Shown: piece after piece, positions 7,416-14,072 of the stretch
Layout of the letters: each line of letters opens with the position of its first letter
Position numbering within the stretch: the stretch's first letter is position 1
Origin: Halobacillus sp. A1
GTDB taxonomy: Bacteria; Bacillota; Bacilli; Bacillales; Halobacillaceae
Assembly (NCBI RefSeq): GCF_024189295.1
Contig: NZ_JAIZEN010000023.1
Span: 1 to 41,813 of the forward strand
Length of the DNA: 41,813 nt
Reading direction: 5' to 3'
Made by a program: the position numbers and the translations under genes
The notes under the pieces: model-generated
What the model was told of the DNA's origin: nothing
What the model saw: only the letters and a program-made list of their open reading frames with translations
Database searches by the model: none

Positions 7416-7478
7416 ATGGCTGAACTACTAAGGATTGAATTTATGGATTGGTTAAATGCGGAGAAGGACTCCGCTTAG
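7416..7478 (+). CDS. 20-aa micro-ORF with Ala-Glu-Lys motif, possible Rae1 target
   Basis: Encodes a 20-residue peptide with acidic N-terminus and the end WLNAEKDSA. It starts 17 bases after the first YrzI-like stop and has GGGAGTG seven bases upstream. In B. subtilis the yrzI operon carries a comparably short ORF (S1025) that the ribosome-dependent endonuclease Rae1 cuts at Glu-Lys codons (family knowledge, from memory). Here GCG GAG AAG at 7458-7466 would be the equivalent site. Position between two YrzI-like genes and the EK codons support the comparison; direct orthology is unproven. Confidence 0.6.
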   Translation: MAELLRIEFMDWLNAEKDSA

Positions 7479-7504
7479 TGACTATCAAGTAGGAGGAATA
7501 ACTG

Positions 7505-7642
7505 ATGAGAATTAACTTTTTGATTTTTGTAATCTCGATTGAAAAAAGTGCACCGGCAGCTAGAGACCGTTCTGCTAAGCGTGCCCGATTAATCAATGAG
7601 CGCATTAACGAAACAAAACTGAAACACAATCGATTGTATTAA
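7505..7642 (+). CDS. YrzI-family small protein (second copy), 45 aa
   Basis: Begins MRINFLIFVISIEKSAP, again the hydrophobic-alternating N-terminus of YrzI, followed by a strongly basic amphipathic helix (RDRSAKRARLINERI). Same length as the first copy but only the N-terminal pattern is shared, so they are diverged paralogues. AGGAGGA lies eight bases before the ATG. Last gene of the micro-operon; a terminator follows at 7728. Confidence 0.75.
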   Translation: MRINFLIFVISIEKSAPAARDRSAKRARLINERINETKLKHNRLY

Positions 7643-7727
7643 AGTTCTCCGTTTGTTGGAGTGCCTTAGTAAATAAGACTAATAATCGACATTTCATAAA
7701 TACGGTACTGCACAGATGATACAAACG

Positions 7728-7761
7728 AGGGCGGATGCTTTACATAGTATTCGCCCTTTAT
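7728..7761 (+). terminator. Terminator of the YrzI micro-operon
   Basis: AGGGCGGATGC pairs with GTATTCGCCCT (two G-U pairs) around an eight-base loop and is followed by TTTAT. It closes the micro-gene unit about 85 bases after its last stop. Confidence 0.7.
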
Positions 7762-7875
7762 CCTAAATTTGAAGGATATTCAGGAGCGGTTATAGAATTT
7801 TATGGATAAAAGAAAAAGGGAGTGGATTTGGAAGTTTGTACTAAAAAATAACTCTAGTCTGGAGGGGAAGAAAAA

Positions 7876-8124
7876 TTGAAAATAGAAATTGAAGTTAGAG
7901 CATTTGGAGAAGTTGAAGCCCAAGGAACATCAGGGGCACATAAAGGTGTGGAGTTAATGCATGTACATAATCTTTCTAAAGATACAACATTAGGTGAAGT
8001 AGAAACTCTATTATCGACGCTATTTGAGGAAGTTGAAAGCGGATATAAAAATCCCCAACAAAATCTAGGTAAAATTACGATACGTGCCAAAAAGGAAAAT
8101 GGTGAAATTGTTTACGTAGGATAG
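7876..8124 (+). CDS. Hypothetical protein, 82 aa, TTG start
   Basis: Unrecognised soluble acidic protein starting MKIEIEVRAFGEVEAQG, with a likely helix LGEVETLLSTLFEEVESGY in the middle and a C-terminal beta-rich end. TTG at 7876 follows GGAGGGGAAG at normal spacing. Monocistronic, closed by a strong terminator at 8144. Confidence 0.6.
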   Translation: MKIEIEVRAFGEVEAQGTSGAHKGVELMHVHNLSKDTTLGEVETLLSTLFEEVESGYKNPQQNLGKITIRAKKENGEIVYVG

Positions 8125-8143
8125 TGGAACGAATCCAACAAAA

Positions 8144-8182
8144 AAGCAATCCAGGATGCTGTTGTGACGTCCTGGATTGCTT
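8144..8182. terminator. Strong hairpin between convergent genes
   Basis: AAGCAATCCAGGA and TCCTGGATTGCTT are perfect 13-bp arms around a 13-base loop, with A-runs before and AATTT after. It lies between the plus-strand 82-aa gene and the minus-strand SDR gene and probably ends both transcripts. Confidence 0.8.
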
Positions 8183-8220
8183 AATTTAACCTTAACAGAG
8201 TGTTTCACGAATTTATTAAA

Positions 8221-8997
8221 TCACCAGAAACCTCCATCTGAATGAATGATCTGCCCCGTAATCCATTCAGATTCTTCACTTGCTAGAAATGCTATTAATT
8301 TGGCAGCATCACTAGGTTCTCCAAGTCGTCCCATTGGAAATTTCGGTAATAAGTCTTTCTTCAACTCACTATTCATCCAACCCGTGTTTGTGGGCCCGGG
8401 GTCTACGGCATTAACCGTGATTTGTAGTGATGCTAATTCAAGAGCAACTGATTTTGTGAAAGCAGAAACAGCCCCTTTTGTTGCAACGTAAGCCAAATTT
8501 CCCGGCTCAGGTGACTTGTCCTGGCCAGAGACCATGTTAATAATTCGGCCCCCATGCCTGCCTTCAATATGACGAGCAAACTCCACAGTTAAGAGACACG
8601 TGCCTCTAACATTTACACTATAGTGAGAGTCAAGGTTGTCCGCGTTTATAGAACGAAAATCTACATCCACGGAATGTGTGGCATTATTTACAAGAATTGA
8701 AGGAGATCCAATTTTCTCATTAACTTTATCAAGCAGTGTCTTAGGTGCTTGAGGCTGCGATAGATCCAATTCCATAGATTCACATCGAACACCTAAACTG
8801 CGGATTTCCTCCATAAGGTGTTGCGGCCAGCCAATGTCACCATCATGAAAATAATCCATCGTTCGATCATACTTGGACCAGTAGGTGAAAAAAACGTCTG
8901 CCCCTTCGCTGGCTAACTTCTTACATATGGCAGTACCGATACCATGTACTCGACTAGCACCAGTAATAATCGCTATCTTATTCGTTAGTGGTTTCAT
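8221..8997 (-). CDS. Short-chain dehydrogenase/reductase (SDR)
   Basis: An NAD(P)-dependent classical SDR, 258 aa. The cofactor motif TGASRVHGIGTAI carries a two-residue insertion relative to TGxxxGIG, as in FabG-like and FabI-adjacent groups. LVNNATHS is the NNAG equivalent, MVSG gives the catalytic Ser, and YVATK the catalytic Tyr-Lys. DPGPTNTGW follows as usual. Full length ends IIHSDGGFW. Monocistronic; the start ATG has AGGAGATG upstream, which can pair with a sequence further 5' (see separate entry). Confidence 0.85.
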   Translation of the reverse strand: MKPLTNKIAIITGASRVHGIGTAICKKLASEGADVFFTYWSKYDRTMDYFHDGDIGWPQHLMEEIRSLGVRCESMELDLSQPQAPKTLLDKVNEKIGSPSILVNNATHSVDVDFRSINADNLDSHYSVNVRGTCLLTVEFARHIEGRHGGRIINMVSGQDKSPEPGNLAYVATKGAVSAFTKSVALELASLQITVNAVDPGPTNTGWMNSELKKDLLPKFPMGRLGEPSDAAKLIAFLASEESEWITGQIIHSDGGFW

Positions 8998-9002
8998 AGT
9001 AG

Positions 9003-9044
9003 CATCTCCTAACGGAAACGCCGAGCAAATTGCTAGGGGAGATG
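9003..9044 (-). promoter_or_regulatory. Inverted repeat that could mask the SDR ribosome binding site
   Basis: On the minus-strand transcript, CATCTCCCCTA (9044 to 9034) can pair with TAGGAGATG (9011 to 9003) with a two-base bulge. The second arm contains the Shine-Dalgarno sequence of the SDR gene. The 22-base loop includes AGCAATTTGCT, itself a small hairpin. Confidence 0.45.
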
Positions 9045-9136
9045 TAAGCTCACCAAACTAAAAAGCAAATACCTAATATAGATATTCGCCCGGTGTGTTT
9101 ATAGCACATGAACTCAGCGATCCTATAATGGGATAA

Positions 9137-9328
9137 ATGAAAATGGTTAAGAAACCCTTTAATAAAAGGATCTCAATACATCCATTCAATTACTTGGCCA
9201 TTAAAGGATATCTCCCATTTGCATCCATGCTCCTTTTGTACATCTCCATTTTAAATGATACCATTACTTGCATTCTTAGTGTATGTTATTTTATTTACTC
9301 GTTCACTAAGCCCGGTTGGGGAGAATAA
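9137..9328 (+). CDS. Possible small membrane protein, 63 aa
   Basis: Contains one long hydrophobic segment (about residues 24-57) after a basic N-terminus, so it could be inserted in the membrane. The upstream sequence GGGATAA is a weak ribosome binding site and two ATGs (9137, 9143) compete. No family recognised. It may be a real small gene or chance; it is convergent with arr. Confidence 0.35.
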   Translation: MKMVKKPFNKRISIHPFNYLAIKGYLPFASMLLLYISILNDTITCILSVCYFIYSFTKPGWGE

Positions 9329-9358
9329 CTAAATGGTAGTTTCCTTGTAATTTAGAAA

Positions 9359-9775
9359 TTAATCATATATTACAGCTTTCCCCTGATCGCGCAGCTTTTT
9401 CAAATGAGAAAGCATATGATTTATTTGTTCATCGGAATGCCTTTCCCATGCCTTTAATTCCGCTGTTATTTTCAGTGGCATTTTAGACCTGTAAGAGCGG
9501 GTCGGGTTCCCGGGGAATTTTTTGTCGGTTACATTTGGATCGTTTTCAAAGTCACCTAATGGTTCTACAACGTAGATTCTTTCTTTAGATGTGGACTTTG
9601 CTAGTTCAGCACCCCACTTCGCAGCCTCTAATGTTGCCGTGAAATAAATATAGTTGGATTTTTTGTCCTGGTAATTTGATAAATGCTGCGGTTCTAATAG
9701 ATCTCCAATATCGAGTTCTGCTTTCGTGCCATGAAAGAAAGGGCCATGATCTAAGACATCTTTTTTCTCATTCAT
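9359..9775 (-). CDS. arr: Rifampin ADP-ribosyltransferase
   Basis: Inactivates rifamycins by transferring ADP-ribose from NAD+ to the ansa-bridge hydroxyl. The sequence matches Arr throughout: GPFFHGTKA (His15), IYFTATLEAAKWGAELA (Tyr near 44), YVVEPLGDFENDPNVTDKKFPGNPTRSYRS (Asp near 79) and the C-terminal K-AVIYD. The His-Tyr-Asp triad is intact and length is full (138 aa). GGGGGATCC precedes the ATG at 9775. It stands alone with no integron or transposon signs, so it looks like a resident chromosomal copy, as found in several soil and marine Bacilli. Confidence 0.92.
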   Translation of the reverse strand: MNEKKDVLDHGPFFHGTKAELDIGDLLEPQHLSNYQDKKSNYIYFTATLEAAKWGAELAKSTSKERIYVVEPLGDFENDPNVTDKKFPGNPTRSYRSKMPLKITAELKAWERHSDEQINHMLSHLKKLRDQGKAVIYD

Positions 9776-9862
9776 ACGGGATCCCCCTGTGCAGATTGGT
9801 ATATTAAAGTATATGACAAGTACTAGCGAAAGAGTAGTCTATTAATACTTTATGAACAGCGA

Positions 9863-9987
9863 TATAATGGAAGTAGATAGAATGAGGTAGAGCGGTGATT
9901 TTCTTTTTTAAAATAAACAATCGAATGCTTTAAAAAAACAGCTATAGCCCAATTTCTAGTTAATTACTGAGGAGTTGGGCTTTTTGA
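9863..9987 (+). ncRNA. Possible short transcript with promoter box and terminator
   Basis: A TATAAT box at 9863-9868 (no convincing -35) is followed about 80 bases later by a clear terminator at 9946-9985. Within it, a GTG at 9896 could encode a 12-residue peptide after GGTAGAGC. No annotated gene uses this terminator on the plus strand, which is why a small RNA or micro-ORF is suggested. Weak call. Confidence 0.25.
9946..9985 (+). terminator. Intrinsic terminator upstream of arr
   Basis: AGCCCAA pairs with TTGGGCT across a 22-base loop, followed by TTTTT. It points in the plus direction although the nearest sizeable gene on that strand ends at 9328. Confidence 0.6.
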
Positions 9988-10059
9988 TTGGCCAGCTTAA
10001 TCCTAACAAACTTAACAAACACCGTTATCAAGGAAAATGCCAATATGAAAGCAGAAAAA

Positions 10060-10094
10060 ATGAACTTCGATATAATCCGGAAGTTCATTTTTTT
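10060..10094. terminator. Terminator of the LysM gene
   Basis: ATGAACTTC and GAAGTTCAT form a perfect 9-bp stem, flanked by AAAAAA on one side and TTTTTTT on the other, so it can work in both directions. It lies 20 bases beyond the stop of the LysM/Gmad2 gene. Confidence 0.75.
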
Positions 10095-10113
10095 GGCTGT
10101 TATTAACCTATTA

Positions 10114-10911
10114 TTAAAATAACACACGAACTTGAACGAGATCCTGGACGCTGTTGTCGTTCGCACTTCTCGTATATACCCAAATCTCCCCCGCGGAAGA
10201 AGCGGGATCCTCGTCAAATACGATAGATTCAGAGAAGGTACCGTAAGCGGGTCCTCCTGCTGAGGCTTGAATAGGTGCTTCATTTGTCACGGTGTTGCCT
10301 TCATCATCTTTAATTTGATATAAAATACTTCCTTCGAACGCTCGCGCAAATCCGGCAAGTTTCTGCCCCTCTCGTATTTGAGTGCCCGGGAACGGACGGG
10401 AAACAACGATGTTGTAAGAAGAAGGGAGCGGGAGGATGAGTCGTGAGCCTGGGTATATGACGTCCGGCCCGATGCCAGGACGCTGCCGGTTCGCTTCAAG
10501 CAGGCTGGCAAGCGAAATACCGAACCGCTGGGCGATTTTATTCAGCGTGTCTCCTTGTTCAATCTCATAAACAAAAGCTGGGACGAGCAGTACTTGATTC
10601 GGATAAATATAGTTCGGGTCCCCAAGCTGTGGGTTGATGCCGAATAATAGATCGACACTGGAAGAAAAGCGCCGGGCATATTGATTGAGCGTTTCACCAG
10701 GACTGACGATTTGATAGGTCTGATTCGGACCTTGTTTGGAAACTAAGAGAATTTGTCCAGGATAAATCAAGCCAGGATCCGTAATGGGGGGATAAAGGGC
10801 ATTTGCCTGTTCGATATCGGACACTTCACTGCCGAAACGTCTCGCGATGGAATACAGCGTGTCCCCGGGCTGCACGGTATAAATGTAATGAGTGCTGTTT
10901 TCTATGGGCAT
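10114..10911 (-). CDS. LysM (three repeats) plus Gmad2 domain protein
   Basis: A 265-aa peptidoglycan-binding protein. Three LysM modules are clear: YTVQPGDTLYSIARRFG near residue 10, YQIVSPGETLNQYARRF near 65 and YEIEQGDTLNKIAQRFG near 113, each ending in a Y-PGQ-LLV type motif. The C-terminal 100 residues fit the bacterial Ig-like Gmad2 domain (VSRPFPGTQI, FARAFEGSILYQIKD, GPAYGTFSESI). No signal peptide is visible, so it probably reaches the wall or spore coat/cortex another way, as SafA-like LysM spore proteins do; that is inference. AAGGAGGAAA precedes the ATG. Separate terminators flank it. Confidence 0.85.
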   Translation of the reverse strand: MPIENSTHYIYTVQPGDTLYSIARRFGSEVSDIEQANALYPPITDPGLIYPGQILLVSKQGPNQTYQIVSPGETLNQYARRFSSSVDLLFGINPQLGDPNYIYPNQVLLVPAFVYEIEQGDTLNKIAQRFGISLASLLEANRQRPGIGPDVIYPGSRLILPLPSSYNIVVSRPFPGTQIREGQKLAGFARAFEGSILYQIKDDEGNTVTNEAPIQASAGGPAYGTFSESIVFDEDPASSAGEIWVYTRSANDNSVQDLVQVRVLF

Positions 10912-10992
10912 GTAATTTCCTCCTTAGTGAAAAGTTCCTCTTCATACATCGTATTCATAAATGGTCCGAGTCATGAGTATCTAAATCTACGT

Positions 10993-11025
10993 AAAAAAAC
11001 AGGCAGAGAGGCTGCCTGTTTTTTC
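10993..11025. terminator. Bidirectional-looking terminator of the DUF4397 gene
   Basis: ACAGGCAG and CTGCCTGT form a stem extended by A-run/T-run pairing, loop AGAGG, with six or more T on either strand. It ends the DUF4397 transcript five bases after its stop and also lies before the LysM gene promoter. Confidence 0.8.
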
Positions 11026-11029
11026 GTAG

Positions 11030-11791
11030 TTATGGTTTAAGAAACATGGCTTCAAGCGGGGGTTCCTCACCGACGAGGCCAATAGCCACAGCTGTGTACC
11101 CTTGATTCGGATTCAGCGTAGCATCTTCTACCGTAAGTGCCACCTGGTTCGTTCCCGCTACACGCACTTCGAGGTCCGCCGTTGTCGGGGACAGGGTGAT
11201 GTAACGAGTCGCTTTGCCGAAAGGAACATTACGGAATAGAACATCGCCGCCTTTTACTGCAATATCAACTGCTGGCGCATTCGGTGACAGGTGCCAGAAT
11301 CTTACCTTCGCTTTTCCTGAAGACACACTGTCACTATCTACGGCCGCAAGCAGCTGCAGATCATCAAGCGTGCCTGCGGCTGCTACGGTATACATTTTCC
11401 CAGGCTCTACTTCTACCATTTGTGATAACACCGGCTGACCCATCTCGCCCTCCGGGTAAATATCAATCTGGTACTGACCGGCAGCCACATTTAAATACTC
11501 ACTTTGCTGCTTATAAGTTAGTCCTTCCAAAATCTGCTGGCCATTGACATACACGTCAACCGCCGGCGCATCAGGTGAGGCATGAAGCACGCGCACCTTG
11601 GCTTCTTCATTCATGCCCATCATCCCGCTGCCGCCATTATTGCGCTGATTCAACCAGCGATACATACACTCGAAGTGTTTTTGGTAGTAATACATATGCT
11701 TTTGAGGATCGGTATACTTGAAATAATCAGCCATCATACCATACTTCGCAGCTTCCCAGGCCAACTGATCAGGATTTTCACGGTAATACAT
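11030..11791 (-). CDS. Protein with two DUF4397 (beta-sandwich) repeats
   Basis: 253 aa. The first 60 residues are rich in Tyr, Met and His (YYRENPDQLAWEAAKYG, YYYQKHFECMYRW) with no signal peptide. Two DUF4397 repeats follow: KVRVLHASPDAPAVDVYVNG near residue 66 and KVRFWHLSPNAPAVDIAVKG near 163. Such repeats are usually found in cell-surface proteins of Bacilli and halophiles. The unusual Tyr/Met-rich N-terminus recalls spore-coat-type small proteins, an inference only. Adjacent to the LysM protein on the same strand but separated by a terminator. Confidence 0.8.
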   Translation of the reverse strand: MYYRENPDQLAWEAAKYGMMADYFKYTDPQKHMYYYQKHFECMYRWLNQRNNGGSGMMGMNEEAKVRVLHASPDAPAVDVYVNGQQILEGLTYKQQSEYLNVAAGQYQIDIYPEGEMGQPVLSQMVEVEPGKMYTVAAAGTLDDLQLLAAVDSDSVSSGKAKVRFWHLSPNAPAVDIAVKGGDVLFRNVPFGKATRYITLSPTTADLEVRVAGTNQVALTVEDATLNPNQGYTAVAIGLVGEEPPLEAMFLKP

Positions 11792-12013
11792 GGATCATGC
11801 TCCTTTCATAAAAAACTACCCTTCTAAGCCTATTCAGCATTTATGAAATGAGAACTATATCGAGCAAACCTGTCTTCATCGAAAAAAATTCCCCCGGGAC
11901 GTTAGAGAACTAAAGGATGACTTAGTGCCCAAGGAGATCTGCTGGTATTGCCCTTCTTTTCGTACCATCATACAGTGGAACCAGACGTTTTTGTTTTCCG
12001 TTTATAGTGCGAT

Positions 12014-12063
12014 GGTGTCTCACCCCCGCTTTACTTAAGCATTGACGTGGTGGGGAAGACACC
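12014..12063. repeat. GGTG-CCCC dispersed hairpin, copy 1
   Basis: GGTGTCTCACCCCC and GGTGGGGAAGACACC form an imperfect stem around about 20 bases. A cleaner relative sits at 15318-15358. Confidence 0.5.
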
Positions 12064-12205
12064 GTTATATAGGTAGTCTGTTCTGAAAGGGCCATGAGAG
12101 AAATGATTTGTTGCAGGGCTGTTTCTTTCTTTATTCGAATTGCACTTGAATTCAGGTTATCTACCTTGACGTTATAAACACTTTTTTCAATTTGGGGGTA
12201 TATAT

Positions 12206-12261
12206 ATCAAAACTGAGTCTTAAAGAAACGGGTAAGATTGTTGAAGACTCAGTTTTGAGAT
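12206..12261. repeat. Stem-loop formed by two inverted copies of the AAGACT repeat
   Basis: CAAAACTGAGTCTT (12208-12221) and AAGACTCAGTTTTG (12244-12257) are perfect 14-base arms, extended by a further wobble pair, around an 18-base loop. Each arm is one copy of the dispersed motif AAGACTYRRTTTYGAGAT. No T-tract follows. Confidence 0.65.
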
Positions 12262-12392
12262 AAGTACTTTTAGACGCATAAGGAATCTGTTACTTCTTAA
12301 TTTCATTATTTAAAGAAAGAACCTCATTAAAAGTTTAGATTGGATTCCTTATATGAAATAATAATTGTATTGAATTAAAAGGGAGGATTTCC

Positions 12393-12839
12393 ATGATTGA
12401 AAATTATGAAGAAATAATTAAAGGGGTATATAAACAATTGACCTCTTCTTGGAATGAGCGGAATGCACAAGGAATGGCTAGTCTATTTTCTGAATCCGGT
12501 GAGAGTATAGGGTTTGATGGAAGTATATCAAAGGGACCAGAAGAAATTGTTGCCCATTTAGAGCCGATCTTTAGAGACCACCCCACTGCTCCTTACGTTA
12601 CCAAGGTGAAAGAAATTAAGTTTTTTGGTGATAAGGGAGCCATTCTAAGAGCCATTGCCGGCATGATTCCACCTGGTGAATCTGATATAAAGCCAGAGGT
12701 AAATACTCATCACACGTTGGTTCTAGAGTTAATAGAAGATGAATGGAAAGTTGTATTATTCCAAAATACACCTGCCCAATTTCATGGCAGACCTGAATTA
12801 GTGAAACAAATGACAAATGAATTGAGAGAACAATTATAA
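12393..12839 (+). CDS. SgcJ/EcaC-type NTF2-like (SnoaL/DUF4440) protein
   Basis: 148 aa, a single cone-shaped NTF2-like domain. The order is typical: helix IKGVYKQLTSSWNERNAQGMASLFSESGESIGFDG, then the strand-rich second half with KGPEEIVAHLEPIF, ILRAIAGMIPPG, NTHHTLVLELIEDEWKVVLFQNTPAQFHG. The last stretch is characteristic of the SgcJ/EcaC oxidoreductase-named family. Catalytic role unknown. GGGAGGATTTCC precedes the ATG. Monocistronic. Confidence 0.8.
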   Translation: MIENYEEIIKGVYKQLTSSWNERNAQGMASLFSESGESIGFDGSISKGPEEIVAHLEPIFRDHPTAPYVTKVKEIKFFGDKGAILRAIAGMIPPGESDIKPEVNTHHTLVLELIEDEWKVVLFQNTPAQFHGRPELVKQMTNELREQL

Positions 12840-12893
12840 GCGAAAAAAGCAACTTTCTTTGTAAATAGGTATAGCATATCAAAAGTTTATATT

Positions 12894-12933
12894 ATCTTGA
12901 TTTCAAGTCTTTCGCATATTGGGGCTAATCTTG
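12894..12933. repeat. Copy of the short dispersed intergenic repeat
   Basis: ATCTTGATTTCAAGTCTT followed by GGGGCTAATCTTGAATAGTG, matching the copy at 5224-5263 in both blocks. Confidence 0.5.
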
Positions 12934-13026
12934 AATAGTGGTTGGTTCCCGAAATATTGAACTCTAAAGGAGCATTTTAACGCATTAAGTTCGAATAAAA
13001 GAATGTGTAGCAGAGGTGAAATCAGA

Positions 13027-13365
13027 GTGATACATCAAATGGGGTTATATGGTGAGTATTTCAATTCAATTAAAAGGGGTAAGAAGAATATTGAAGTACG
13101 GTTATTTGATGAGAAAAGAAGAAAGATAAAAGTCGGAGATACGATTGAATTTATAAAGGTTCCTGAACAAAATGAAACATTAAAAGTACAAGTAACAAAT
13201 CTTGAATTTTACCATACGTTTAGAGAGATGTATGAGGATATTCCTTTTCACGATTTTGATAGTGAAGGTTGGACTATGCAAGAAATGATTGAAGGAACAT
13301 ATGAAATATATACACCAGAACAAGAAAAGAAATGGGGAACATTAGCAATTACAGTAAAATATTAA
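13027..13365 (+). CDS. ASCH-domain protein
   Basis: A 112-aa RNA-binding-fold ASCH (PUA-like) protein. YFNSIKRGKKNIEVRLFDEKRRKIKVGDTIEF is the classic ASCH opening, with the G-K-x-x-E-x-R motif. The later part, FREMYEDIPFHDFDSEGWTMQEMIEGTYEIYTPEQEKKWG, fits the domain's C-terminal helix and strand. An ATG at 13003 is in frame, but AGAGGTGA at 13012-13019 sits seven bases before GTG 13027, so I use the GTG. ASCH proteins are suspected to act in RNA metabolism or as ribonucleases; function here unknown. Confidence 0.8.
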   Translation: MIHQMGLYGEYFNSIKRGKKNIEVRLFDEKRRKIKVGDTIEFIKVPEQNETLKVQVTNLEFYHTFREMYEDIPFHDFDSEGWTMQEMIEGTYEIYTPEQEKKWGTLAITVKY

Positions 13366-13378
13366 AGTAGAGGTTACT

Positions 13379-13395
13379 ATCTCGAAATCGAGTCT
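13379..13395. repeat. AAGACT-type dispersed motif
   Basis: ATCTCGAAATCGAGTCT, in the minus orientation of the consensus, 14 bases after the ASCH gene stop. Confidence 0.45.
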
Positions 13396-13443
13396 GTCTT
13401 GTAACAATTTCTTAAAAACTATCTATCTAATGGAGGACTGGTG

Positions 13444-13908
13444 ATGTCAATAATATTTGTTACAGGATTATCTGGAGTAGGTAAATCAAGTGCATTAGAA
13501 CAATTAGCAATGGAAGGATATAACGTAGTCGATACGGATTATGGATACTTAAAGATAGAAAAAAATGGGGCAGCAGAAGAAAAAGTTTGGGATGAAGAAA
13601 AAATAGCTCAATTAATGGAGAAGTATAAAAATTCCCATTTATTTATCTCCGGCTGCTATTCCAATCAAGGGAAATTTTATAATCAGTTTGATTGTGTCGT
13701 TCTCCTTAAAGCTGATTTAGAGATTATGATGGATAGAATCAATAACAGAACTTCCCATAATTATGGGAAGAGTGCAGATGAAAGGGATGAGGTAATAGAT
13801 AGCTTTAAAAATGTTTTACCATTATTAGTGAAAAGTTCGGATGTTACCATTGATACTTCATATTGCGAAATAGATGTAGTTTGTAAACGACTTAAAGAAT
13901 TATTATAA
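13444..13908 (+). CDS. P-loop small-molecule kinase-like protein
   Basis: 154 aa with one clear Walker A motif, GLSGVGKSSALEQLA, at the N-terminus, followed by YNVVDTDYGYLK, which is the substrate-binding acidic stretch seen in shikimate/gluconate kinase-like and UMP-CMP-like P-loop proteins. SHLFISGCYSNQGKF and CVVLLKADLEIMMDRINNRT supply the core strands and the lid Arg residues. Bacilli carry many such orphan AAA/shikimate-kinase-like proteins; the phosphate acceptor is unknown. ATG 13444 is seven bases after GGAGG; GTG 13441 is possible but too close. Confidence 0.75.
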   Translation: MSIIFVTGLSGVGKSSALEQLAMEGYNVVDTDYGYLKIEKNGAAEEKVWDEEKIAQLMEKYKNSHLFISGCYSNQGKFYNQFDCVVLLKADLEIMMDRINNRTSHNYGKSADERDEVIDSFKNVLPLLVKSSDVTIDTSYCEIDVVCKRLKELL

Positions 13909-13916
13909 GGATGTTT

Positions 13917-13978
13917 TCTCAAAATCAAGTCTTACTTAAACAGGGGCAATTGTTCAATAAGAACTTACTGATTCTCTC
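13917..13978. repeat. Longer copy of the dispersed repeat
   Basis: TCTCAAAATCAAGTCTT, then GGGGCAATTGTTCAATAA and ACTTACTGATT. It aligns over about 60 bases with 28078-28137, including the ATTGTT-AATAA-ACTGAT blocks, and begins nine bases after the kinase-like gene's stop. Confidence 0.5.
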
Positions 13979-14072
13979 CACTCTACAGAGAAGAAATAAT
14001 CCTCTGGCGTTCGTACCTGAGTTTTTAATACTTCAAATAAAAATCGATAATCAACACGAATGCTTGCTGAAA

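Larger units (their letters stand above)
11792..12392. other. Intergenic region of 601 bp with two hairpin repeats
   Basis: No reading frame with a convincing ribosome binding site was found. It holds a GGTGTCT...AGACACC hairpin (12014-12063) and a long stem-loop made of two copies of an 18-bp dispersed motif (12206-12261), both related to sequences elsewhere in the window. Promoters for the flanking divergent genes must lie here; none was clear. Confidence 0.5.

Noticed and set aside
12616-12882. Minus-strand frame of 88 codons
   Set aside because: Antisense to the SgcJ/EcaC-like gene, which has strong family similarity.
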